DNA of 48,251 nucleotides, taken from the NCBI GenBank assembly GCA_947089855.1, contig CAMUML010000035.1:1-48251 (forward strand), in the 5' to 3' direction. Below the pieces are notes generated by a model that saw only the letters and a program-made list of their open reading frames with translations, was not told where the DNA came from and made no database searches. The stretch comes from an uncultured Eubacterium sp. GTDB lineage: Bacteria; Bacillota; Clostridia; Lachnospirales; Lachnospiraceae. This document shows positions 26,055 through 33,406 of this stretch, piece after piece (positions within the stretch are counted from its first letter, which is position 1; every line of letters begins with the position of its first letter). The translations under genes were made by a program, and so were the position numbers.

Positions 26055-27029
26055 ATGGGATATGAGAATGTGAAATTTTCTGAGGATAGCCTATTCCTTG
26101 TTACTGGAGGGGCAGGATTTATTGGATCAAATTTATGTGAGGCGGTACTTCATATGGGATATAAGGTCCGCTGCCTTGATGACCTTTCTACAGGCCATAT
26201 CGAAAATATAGAGTCTTTTATGGGGGATGAAAACTTTGAATTTATAAAAGGCGATGTGAAGGAATTTGGCTTATGTATGGATGTATGCGAAGGGGTAGAT
26301 TTTGTTTTGCACCAGGCGGCATGGGGATCCGTACCCCGTTCGATTGAAATGCCGCTTTATTATTGTGCTAACAATATCAATGGAACGCTTAATATGTTGG
26401 AAGCAGCCAGGCAGCGCCGTGTCAAAAAATTTGTGTATGCCTCTAGCTCTTCTGTCTATGGCGATGAACCCCATCTGCCGAAGCAAGAAGGGCGCGAAGG
26501 AAATTTACTGTCGCCTTATGCAGTATCAAAACGGGCCGATGAAGAATGGGCAAAACAGTATACAAGGCATTATGGATTGGAGACATTTGGATTAAGGTAT
26601 TTTAATGTTTTCGGGAAACGGCAAGATCCAAATGGAGTATATGCAGCGGTTATTCCAAAGTTCATAAAAGAGTTAATGGACGGCAAGGTCCCGACGATTT
26701 ATGGCGACGGTAAGCAAAGCAGGGATTTTACATATATAGAGAATGTGGTAGAAGCAAATTTAAAAGCATGTTTAGCAGGAAAAGAGGCGGCAGGGGAAAC
26801 ATACAACATTGCTTACGGTGGGCGTGAGTATCTTTTGGATATATATTACTACCTTGCACAAGCACTGGGGATGCATAGGGAACCTAACTTTAGTACCGTC
26901 CGCGCAGGTGATATTAGGCATTCGAATGCAGATATTAGCAAGGCGAAAGAGAAGTTAGGCTATTGTCCGGATTGGAACTTTGAACGTGGTATCCAAGCTG
27001 CGGTTGCATGGTATCGGACGAATCTATAG
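26055..27029 (+). CDS. UDP-GlcNAc(A) C4-epimerase, TviC/WbpP type (extended SDR)
   Basis: 324-residue NAD-binding epimerase. GGAGFIGSNLCEAVL is the cofactor loop, HQAAWGSVPRSIEMP the WbpP-like substrate loop, SSSSVYGDEPHLPK the serine region, and Tyr155-x3-Lys159 (SPYAVSKR) the catalytic pair. The PRSIEMP-type segment is typical of TviC/WbpP enzymes acting on N-acetylated sugars. It starts immediately after the dehydrogenase stop. It converts UDP-GlcNAc/GlcNAcA to the galacto form. The 156-bp MITE lies just downstream. Confidence 0.87.
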   Translation: MGYENVKFSEDSLFLVTGGAGFIGSNLCEAVLHMGYKVRCLDDLSTGHIENIESFMGDENFEFIKGDVKEFGLCMDVCEGVDFVLHQAAWGSVPRSIEMPLYYCANNINGTLNMLEAARQRRVKKFVYASSSSVYGDEPHLPKQEGREGNLLSPYAVSKRADEEWAKQYTRHYGLETFGLRYFNVFGKRQDPNGVYAAVIPKFIKELMDGKVPTIYGDGKQSRDFTYIENVVEANLKACLAGKEAAGETYNIAYGGREYLLDIYYYLAQALGMHREPNFSTVRAGDIRHSNADISKAKEKLGYCPDWNFERGIQAAVAWYRTNL

Positions 27030-27054
27030 GGCAAAACATTTGCTGAAAATTTAA

Positions 27055-27210
27055 GGAACTGTCCCGAAATAACTTACCGATAGTCCGCAGGATTTTTCTT
27101 CGAGAGTGCCACTTAAAAATCAGGCGCATAGCGGGCTATGTAACTGATTTTTAAGTGGTGCTATCGGAGAAAAAGACAAGGAATACGGTAAGTTATTTTG
27201 GGACAGTTCC
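27055..27210. mobile_element. 156-bp MITE-like element inside the polysaccharide operon
   Basis: Terminal inverted repeats of 25 bp match at 24 positions (left end GGAACTGTCCCGAAATAACT; right end GGGACAGTTCC). TAA is found just outside both ends and may be the target duplication. The interior holds the nested palindrome at 27109-27158. There is no coding capacity, so it would need a transposase in trans. A partial relative is at 2130-2174. It separates the TviC-like from the FnlA-like gene; the downstream RBS GGAGG lies outside it. Confidence 0.72.
27109..27158. repeat. REP-like palindrome, copy 3, nested in the MITE
   Basis: 24-bp arms (CCACTTAAAAATCAG then CATAGC) pair around a GG centre with three mismatched positions. 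Shares AAAAATCAG and CATAGC/GCTATG with the copies at 1274-1303 and 4992-5039, in the opposite orientation. Confidence 0.72.
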
Positions 27211-27238
27211 TAACGATATTTTGGAGGTATAGCGTTAC

Positions 27239-28282
27239 ATGGGCAGTTTTAGTGGAGCAATATTGCTGATTACAGGAGGGACAGGTTCGTTTGGCAATAC
27301 CGTGTTAAAGCATTTTCTGAATACGGATATTGGCGAGATCCGCATTTTTTCCCGCGATGAGAAGAAACAAGATGATATGCGGCACGGGTTGCAGCAAAAT
27401 TACCCTGGCCAAGCTTCGAAAGTGAAATTTTATATAGGGAATGTCCGGGATCCCCAGTCCATCCATGATGCAACCATCGGTGTGGACTATATATTTCATG
27501 CAGCAGCGTTAAAACAAGTACCGGCATGTGAGTTTTTTCCAATGGAGGCGGTAGAAACAAATATTATAGGGACAAACAATGTACTTCATGCGGCGATTGA
27601 AGAGAAAGTGAAGACGGTTGTATGTTTGAGTACTGATAAAGCTGCTTACCCGATCAACGCAATGGGGACGTCGAAAGCAATGATGGAACATGTAGTAAGG
27701 GCAAATGCCCGTATTGCCGCAGAACGGGGCGGTACAACGATATGCTGTACCCGTTATGGAAATGTGATGTGCAGCAGGGGATCCGTAATCCCGCTTTTCA
27801 TAAACCAGATCAAATCGGGGCAGCCGGTAACAATTACCAATCCTGATATGACGAGGTTTTTGATGAATTTAGATGAAGCAGTTGATCTGGTAAATTTTGC
27901 ATTTGAGCATGCCAAGCCGGGGGATACCTTTATACAGAAGTCGGATGCATGCACAATAGGGGTATTAGCGAAAGCAGTGCAAAAGCTTTTTGGGGATACG
28001 GGTATTCATATCATTGGAACCCGTCATGGCGAGAAACTTTATGAAACCTTGATGACGAAAGAAGAACGGCTTAGGGCTTCGGACATGGGAAAATATTTCC
28101 GTGTATCAGCGGATAACAGGGACCTCAACTATAACAAATATTTTGTGGAGGGCCAGGCTGCAACAGAAGCAGAGGATGCCTATACAAGCCACAATACGAA
28201 ACGGCTGGATATGGACGAAACGGTTGGGAAGATACTTGCTACAGACTATGTGCAAAAGCAGCTAAAGGTGGTGGGGCAGTGA
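27239..28282 (+). CDS. UDP-GlcNAc 4,6-dehydratase/5-epimerase, FnlA/CapE/WbjB type
   Basis: 347-residue SDR enzyme. ITGGTGSFGNTVLKHF cofactor loop; FHAAALKQVPACEFFPMEAV substrate block; LSTDKAAYPINAMGTSKAMM with Met142-x3-Lys146 in place of Tyr-x3-Lys. That methionine is the known CapE feature and separates it from FlaA1/PseB dehydratases. CRYGNVMCSRGSVIPLF follows. It starts UDP-L-FucNAc/UDP-L-PneNAc synthesis from UDP-GlcNAc. GGAGG at 27223 lies just beyond the MITE. The stop overlaps the next gene (GTGA). Confidence 0.88.
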   Translation: MGSFSGAILLITGGTGSFGNTVLKHFLNTDIGEIRIFSRDEKKQDDMRHGLQQNYPGQASKVKFYIGNVRDPQSIHDATIGVDYIFHAAALKQVPACEFFPMEAVETNIIGTNNVLHAAIEEKVKTVVCLSTDKAAYPINAMGTSKAMMEHVVRANARIAAERGGTTICCTRYGNVMCSRGSVIPLFINQIKSGQPVTITNPDMTRFLMNLDEAVDLVNFAFEHAKPGDTFIQKSDACTIGVLAKAVQKLFGDTGIHIIGTRHGEKLYETLMTKEERLRASDMGKYFRVSADNRDLNYNKYFVEGQAATEAEDAYTSHNTKRLDMDETVGKILATDYVQKQLKVVGQ

Positions 28283-29535
28283 AAATTCTCGTAACAGGAA
28301 GCAATGGTTTTGTTGGGCAAAACCTTATATGTAATCTCAAAAAGATACAAGAAGGTAAGGACAGGGCAAGGCAAAACCTGAAGGTCGCACAGGTATATGC
28401 CTATGATCTTGACTCTACGCAAGAGGAATTAGCGATTGCTTGCAGGGAAGCCGATTTTGTATTTCATCTCGCAGGGGTGAACCGGCCGAAAAACAAATCA
28501 GAATTTATGGATGTGAATTTTAATTTTGCAGGGAAACTTTTGGATATGCTAAAGGCTTGTGGCAACCGGTGCCCTGTTATGTTCTCAAGTTCATCGCAGG
28601 CATCCCTTACTGGGCGGTTTACGGATTCAGAGTATGGCCGTTCGAAACGTGCAGGGGAAGAACTTTTTTTCAAATACGCGAAAGAAACAGGGGCAAGGGT
28701 CTTAGTCTACCGTTTCCCGAACCTTTTTGGAAAATGGTGCAGGCCCAATTATAATTCTGTTGTTGCTACATTCTGTAATGCGATGGCCAATGATGGACCG
28801 TATACCGTCAATGACCGAAATACTAGGCTTGAGCTTTTATATATCGATGATTTGGTCAATGAAATGCTTGACGCATTGGAAGGGAAAGAGCATCGTTGTG
28901 AATATCCAAAAAACGATAAATATAACGGCCTGGAGGCGGTAAAAAGTACAACAGGGCCTTATTGCTATGTACCAACTACCTATTATGCGTCACTTGGTGA
29001 AATTGTAGACCTTCTCGATTCGTTTAAAACGATGCCAAAGTCGCTGCTGATACCAGAAATGCCAGAAGGGTCATTTGCAAAGAAACTGTATGCAACTTAT
29101 TTATCGTATCTTCCGCCAGGAAAGATGGTTTATGACCTTCCATCCCATTCGGACAGCAGAGGGGATTTTGTAGAGCTTATCCGTACGTCTAACTGTGGCC
29201 AGATTTCCATTAATGTGGCAAAACCTGGTATTACCAGGGGGCAGCATTGGCACAATTCTAAGTGGGAAATATTTATTGTTGTTTCTGGGCATGGGCTGAT
29301 ACAGGAACGGCGTATTGGGATTGACCAGGAAACAGGGGAAGGGTATCCTGTGATTGAATTTGAAGCCACCGGCAGGCGTTTGCAGGCGATACAGATGATT
29401 CCAGGATATACACACAATATTATTAATTTATCAAAAACGCAAGATCTAGTGACAATTATGTGGGCAAATGAAATTTTTGATCCGCAACATCCAGACACCT
29501 ATTATGAAGCTGTGGTGGAAGGGCCGGCAGGTTAA
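28279..29535 (+). CDS. Bifunctional epimerase/reductase, FnlB/CapF/WbjC type
   Basis: 418-residue two-domain enzyme. The N-terminal SDR domain (ILVTGSNGFVGQNLICNLKK; FHLAGVNRPKNKSEF; Tyr-x3-Lys in SEYGRSKRAGE) reduces the 4-keto sugar. The C-terminal cupin (about 290-415: DSRGDFVELIRTSNCGQISI; ITRGQHWHNSKWE; PGYTHNIINL) epimerises C3 and has the histidines expected of a metal site. It is longer than the typical CapF (about 370 residues) because of an insertion around residues 200-240. GTG start overlapping the CapE-like stop. CapE plus CapF action yields UDP-2-acetamido-2,6-dideoxy-L-talose. Confidence 0.88.
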   Translation: MKILVTGSNGFVGQNLICNLKKIQEGKDRARQNLKVAQVYAYDLDSTQEELAIACREADFVFHLAGVNRPKNKSEFMDVNFNFAGKLLDMLKACGNRCPVMFSSSSQASLTGRFTDSEYGRSKRAGEELFFKYAKETGARVLVYRFPNLFGKWCRPNYNSVVATFCNAMANDGPYTVNDRNTRLELLYIDDLVNEMLDALEGKEHRCEYPKNDKYNGLEAVKSTTGPYCYVPTTYYASLGEIVDLLDSFKTMPKSLLIPEMPEGSFAKKLYATYLSYLPPGKMVYDLPSHSDSRGDFVELIRTSNCGQISINVAKPGITRGQHWHNSKWEIFIVVSGHGLIQERRIGIDQETGEGYPVIEFEATGRRLQAIQMIPGYTHNIINLSKTQDLVTIMWANEIFDPQHPDTYYEAVVEGPAG

Positions 29536-29589
29536 AGGGCCAGTAGCCATTTTTTGGTAGTAAAAAATTCGGTTTGGAGGAAAACGTAG

Positions 29590-30150
29590 GTGTGTTATTA
29601 TAAACATGAATCGGCGGTAGTCGATAATGATGTTTCTATTGGAGAAGGTACGAAAATCTGGCACTTTTGCCATATCCAATCGGGGGCGAAGATTGGCAGG
29701 GACTGCTCCTTTGGGCAAAATGTAAATGTTTCCAATAATGTTGTGATTGGAGATGGGGTAAAAGTTCAAAACAATGTCAGTATCTATGAAGGGGTAGAAA
29801 TTGAAGACTATGTATTCTGTGGGCCATCGTGTGTTTTTACGAATGACCTTACTCCACGGGCACGGTATCCTAAGGGGCATCAATATGTAAAAACAGTGAT
29901 CCATCATGATGCGACACTTGGGGCAAACTGTACGGTCGTTTGCGGAAATAGCGTCGGGGCTTTTGCAACAATAGCGGCAGGGGCGGTTGTGGCCAAGAAT
30001 ATTCCGCCCCACGCACTGGTTGCCGGTGTCCCGGCAAAACAGATCGGATGGGTGTGCAAATGTGGCCAGGTACTGGATAGGGCATTGATCTGTCCGCATT
30101 GCGGACAACGTTATCGGCTGCAGCAAGAAACTTTGGTCGAAAAACACTAG
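29590..30150 (+). CDS. UDP-2-acetamido-3-amino-uronate N-acetyltransferase, WbpD/WlbB type
   Basis: 186-residue left-handed beta-helix acetyltransferase. It opens with YYKHESAVVDNDVSIGEGTK and has the WbpD-type blocks IWHFCHIQSGAKIGRDCSFG, GPSCVFTNDLTPRAR and VVCGNSVGAFATIAAGAVVA. The C-terminus carries a four-cysteine set (CKCGQ and CPHCGQ), also seen in many family members and probably zinc-binding. It acetylates the C3 amine in the 2,3-diacetamido-uronate pathway. The start is GTG 29590, nine bases after GGAGG. Last gene of the polysaccharide run; convergent with the PucR gene. Confidence 0.85.
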   Translation: MCYYKHESAVVDNDVSIGEGTKIWHFCHIQSGAKIGRDCSFGQNVNVSNNVVIGDGVKVQNNVSIYEGVEIEDYVFCGPSCVFTNDLTPRARYPKGHQYVKTVIHHDATLGANCTVVCGNSVGAFATIAAGAVVAKNIPPHALVAGVPAKQIGWVCKCGQVLDRALICPHCGQRYRLQQETLVEKH

Positions 30151-30215
30151 TGGAATTTGTCTAACTTTAAAAATTCAATCCCCAACAGCAGCTTCATCCG
30201 TTCCACCCCATCCTT

Positions 30216-31844
30216 TCAATCAACTGCAAACAACTCTTTTACCTTATTCATCCGGTAAAAAAACGTATTCTTATGGATACACAAATTCTGTGCTGAAATC
30301 GACAGATTATCAATATGCGTCAGATATTCAGCCAGAGTTTCCAAGTATTTTGTATTATTTTCAGTATCGTACTTTTGTATTGCAAAAATCGCAGGATGGC
30401 AAAAATCTTTTAATTCATGTGTTTCTGACAGGATCTTCCCGATATGGTAAATATAAAAGTCTGTATAAAAACCGATTGGTGTCTGTGGGGCAAAATAAGC
30501 CTTGTATTCTTTGACGCTTAAAGTTTGTTCGTAATGTTTTTTCACATCCGCTAACTGGGAAAACCGGTTGCTTAAAATCCCATACATATTGTTGCGTTCC
30601 AGCCGTTCCGACAGTGGGGAGCAGGTTTGGAATTCTTCCAGTCCATCGGTTTCTTTCATGATCAGGAACACGAGGTTGCCGTCCTGGATCGTCCAGTGGC
30701 AGTCTGGCAGGAGGCTGGACAGCTGGATGGAAAAGATTTCTGCTTTTTTGTGGATATTTGCCTGTGGCTGGCTGATTGAAAAAACTGTAAAAATATACAG
30801 GTATGGTGCGTCTTTCCATCCAAGCAGGTTCTTTCTGGATTCAATAGCTGGCAGGCTGCTGAATTTTTGGTCGAGCAGTTCAGACAAGAATATGCCATGC
30901 ATCTGCATCAGATGGGGCGAGACAAAGCTTTTCTTTTGCATTTCCCAAGCCACGAGCTGGCTTAAAAAATGGATAAATTCAAAATCATAATCTGTAAACG
31001 GGTGGTCGTATTCGGTTACGCCGATTTCCGCGACTTCAATGCCGTGGATAAAGACTAGCGTATCTACCCAGTAATAGTCAGAATCGGAAGCTTTTCCATA
31101 ACGCAGCTTTTTGCTGGATGCGCGGAGCTGTTCAAATATTTTATCCCGTTTCATACGTTTTAAGTTGTATTCCGTTAAAAAGCCTAGGCTGCGTTGTGTA
31201 CCCAGGTTAAGTGCTGCATCCAAGACGGTGTCTCGGTACATGGCTAAAATCCGATAGCTGGAATCGATTACAATGATTGGCGAGCGGCTGATAATACAAG
31301 CTTCGTCGATAAGATGCTGCAGCCCACGGTTGGAGTTGGATGCTGCAACTAAACGGTTGATCTGGCTGGTATAGCGGTTTTCAGCCAGGAAGGTATGGGA
31401 AGCTTTATCATATACGTGTTTGAGCGGCATGTCTTTGCCACAGGCCAGAAAAATAAAGTTAGCGTTCGGGTATTGGGCGGCATATTGGGGCAGGTTTTGC
31501 CGAAGCAGACCAGGGGAGCGACTGGATCCGGCAGGCTTTGCTGTGTGGTTTGCTGCACCTGGCAGGCAGCTGGAACCTTCCTGCAGCTCCATGCCAATCA
31601 GGCATAGGAAATTCAGAGGCAGTTTTGATGAGCAGGAAAGAATCGTTTGATTGCAGCCAATATATAGGATATGCGGTTCCAGGAGGGTATCTGGCGTAAA
31701 TGGCATAAAGGTATAGATTTCTTCTTCCGGGTTTACGAACGTTGTTTCTAATATTGTGCTGGAGTATGATCCGTTAGCCGCTTTTGGTTTAATGTCTGAT
31801 GTTGGATCTCTTTTGTATTGTTCTTTAAATTGTATGATCTTCAT
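30216..31844 (-). CDS. PucR-family transcriptional regulator
   Basis: 542-residue regulator. The last 45 residues hold the PucR-type helix-turn-helix (LETLAEYLTHIDNLSISAQN then LCIHKNTFFYRMNKVKEL). The middle (about 185-300) is GAF-like (SRSPIIVIDSSYRILAMYRD), followed by a GGDEF-like/CdaR domain. The N-terminal 150 residues are not recognised; they could be the ligand-sensing part. AAGGGA precedes the start on the minus strand. It is divergent from the YkvI-like transporter and the ACP-hydrolase gene run, so it is the likely activator or repressor of that locus, probably responding to its substrate. Confidence 0.85.
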   Translation of the reverse strand: MKIIQFKEQYKRDPTSDIKPKAANGSYSSTILETTFVNPEEEIYTFMPFTPDTLLEPHILYIGCNQTILSCSSKLPLNFLCLIGMELQEGSSCLPGAANHTAKPAGSSRSPGLLRQNLPQYAAQYPNANFIFLACGKDMPLKHVYDKASHTFLAENRYTSQINRLVAASNSNRGLQHLIDEACIISRSPIIVIDSSYRILAMYRDTVLDAALNLGTQRSLGFLTEYNLKRMKRDKIFEQLRASSKKLRYGKASDSDYYWVDTLVFIHGIEVAEIGVTEYDHPFTDYDFEFIHFLSQLVAWEMQKKSFVSPHLMQMHGIFLSELLDQKFSSLPAIESRKNLLGWKDAPYLYIFTVFSISQPQANIHKKAEIFSIQLSSLLPDCHWTIQDGNLVFLIMKETDGLEEFQTCSPLSERLERNNMYGILSNRFSQLADVKKHYEQTLSVKEYKAYFAPQTPIGFYTDFYIYHIGKILSETHELKDFCHPAIFAIQKYDTENNTKYLETLAEYLTHIDNLSISAQNLCIHKNTFFYRMNKVKELFAVD

Positions 31845-32167
31845 AATTAAAATCCCTTATAGGCGGTTTTATTGTGTTGCAGTCCAGTTTTGATGATCAA
31901 TTTTTGTCTTTTTTTAGACTGGATTACATTGTTGTCTTTGCGTTTATTATATAAAATGTTAGAAAAGAAATCAATACTGGAGCATAAAATCTACATATTT
32001 CACAAGCGGATAGTTTGCGCTTCAGGGATTTATCTGCAAACAGCACAAAGCTTTATTTGTGTATTGTCCCAGTATTTTATGAATCCAGTAAGGCAGTGCC
32101 AAGATACGGGCCGCCGTAAGAAGACTTTACCGTATACAGGTTTTATAATAAATTGAAGGAGGCAGCT
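31845..32167. other. Divergent regulatory region between PucR and transporter genes
   Basis: No supported gene; a 94-codon frame here lacks a ribosome binding site. It holds the rightward promoter at 31929-31957 and a long leader of about 200 nt. The leader contains a short dyad CGTAAG/CTTTACCG near 32113-32130 that could be an operator or hairpin. Confidence 0.5.
31929..31957 (+). promoter_or_regulatory. Candidate promoter of the transporter gene
   Basis: TTGTTG (31929-31934), 17-bp spacer, TAAAAT (31952-31957), giving a start near 31964. Confidence 0.5.
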
Positions 32168-33346
32168 ATGAAGAACAAAAGCAGCAGTGCCCAGGTTGCG
32201 CTGGGTGTGGGGTTTGTCTGGTTTACCAGCCAGTTTGGGGGCGGTTTTGCATCCGGTACGCAGTTGTACCAGTATTTCATTAATTTTGGGATCTGGTGCC
32301 TGTTGACGCCTGCGCTGGCACAGTTATACCAGGCAGTGTTCCAATGGTACGCACTCCGGTTTGCGTATGATAACCGGACGGCAAATTACCGTGATTTCTG
32401 TGACAAATTCTATGGGAAATTCCGTTTTATCTTTTCCAACCTTTATGAAGCGGTATATTTTATGCTGATCTTGCTGGCGCCGTCGATTGCGTTTGCAACG
32501 GGGGGTTCTACCCTAAATGAATTGACTGGCATTCCGTATTTGGCTTGTACGGCAATTGTGGGGGTTTTTATTTTTGCGGTATCGCTGTGCAATACGGATA
32601 TGATCCGCAAGGCAGCGACCATCGTATCTTATTTGCTGATTATTGGTGTTTTGTGCGTATTTTTGCCAAATATTGTTGCCCAATGGGGCAGTATTTGCGA
32701 TGCGGTTTCCCAGATGGCTGACGGCACGCTGCCGGTCGGGTCTGCGGAAAGCGGTTCCTTTGGGAGTGCGCTTTGGTACTGCAACTTATATGGTGCGTAT
32801 CATATCGCTTCTGTTGGGCTATATGTGCAGCATGCGCAAAAATTTACAGATAGAAAGCAATGTTTTACCAGTATGCTGTATGGATTTTTTATTAATGCTA
32901 TTATTATTTCGCTGGTGGCAGTAGGGCTATTGGCAGTTTCCATGAACCCAAAGCTGCCGGAGTATTCTGTCTATACGCTGCTTTTTGCCCAGTGCGGCGT
33001 AGCATCCGGCATCCTTGCGCCGATGGTGTCGGTACTCATTATTATAGGGTCTGTTTTTTCGGGTGTAAATATGATCACTGGGTTTGTCAACCGTGTGGTA
33101 ACGGGGCTTGAAAAGAAGGAAGATGCGAAAGCGGCGGAAAGCAAGCACCGTATGCGCACGGTTGTAACGGCATTGGTTTGTACAGTAGCGACCTTTTCCA
33201 TTGCCCAGTTCGGGCTGCTGCCGTTGGTACGAAAAGGTTACAGCTATCTGGGTTTTGCATGTATGATCGTGCTTGTGGTTCCGTTTTTGATACGGATGGT
33301 GATGGAAGCATTTGGCATGGTATCGAATAAAGTGCAGGATGTATAA
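32168..33346 (+). CDS. YkvI-like membrane transporter (COG3949)
   Basis: 392-residue integral membrane protein with about ten hydrophobic helices. The N-terminus (VALGVGFVWFTSQFGGGFAS then GTQLYQYFINFG) is the conserved glycine-rich first helix of YkvI-type proteins, which belong to the APC/SSS-like transporter fold. ATG 32168 is directly after AAGGAGGCAGCT; the in-frame upstream ATG 32153 overlaps the RBS region and is rejected. Family substrates are not well established; here it is positioned to import the substrate, or export the product, of the following enzymes. Confidence 0.8.
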   Translation: MKNKSSSAQVALGVGFVWFTSQFGGGFASGTQLYQYFINFGIWCLLTPALAQLYQAVFQWYALRFAYDNRTANYRDFCDKFYGKFRFIFSNLYEAVYFMLILLAPSIAFATGGSTLNELTGIPYLACTAIVGVFIFAVSLCNTDMIRKAATIVSYLLIIGVLCVFLPNIVAQWGSICDAVSQMADGTLPVGSAESGSFGSALWYCNLYGAYHIASVGLYVQHAQKFTDRKQCFTSMLYGFFINAIIISLVAVGLLAVSMNPKLPEYSVYTLLFAQCGVASGILAPMVSVLIIIGSVFSGVNMITGFVNRVVTGLEKKEDAKAAESKHRMRTVVTALVCTVATFSIAQFGLLPLVRKGYSYLGFACMIVLVVPFLIRMVMEAFGMVSNKVQDV

Positions 33347-33353
33347 AAGGTGT

Positions 33354-33383
33354 TTGACTAAATCATTTCAATTATTATTATAA
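33354..33383 (+). promoter_or_regulatory. Candidate promoter of the ACP-hydrolase operon
   Basis: TTGACT (33354-33359) followed, after 16-18 bp of A/T-rich sequence, by TATTAT/TTATAA (33376-33383), 24 bp or so before the start codon's RBS AGGAGG. The exact -10 cannot be fixed. It may give the ten-gene run a promoter separate from the transporter. Confidence 0.5.
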
Positions 33384-33406
33384 AAACAACAGGAGGTATT
33401 ACAACC

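Noticed and set aside
31872-32156. 94-codon frame in the PucR-transporter gap
   Set aside because: It covers the promoter and leader, has no RBS, and its composition looks non-coding.
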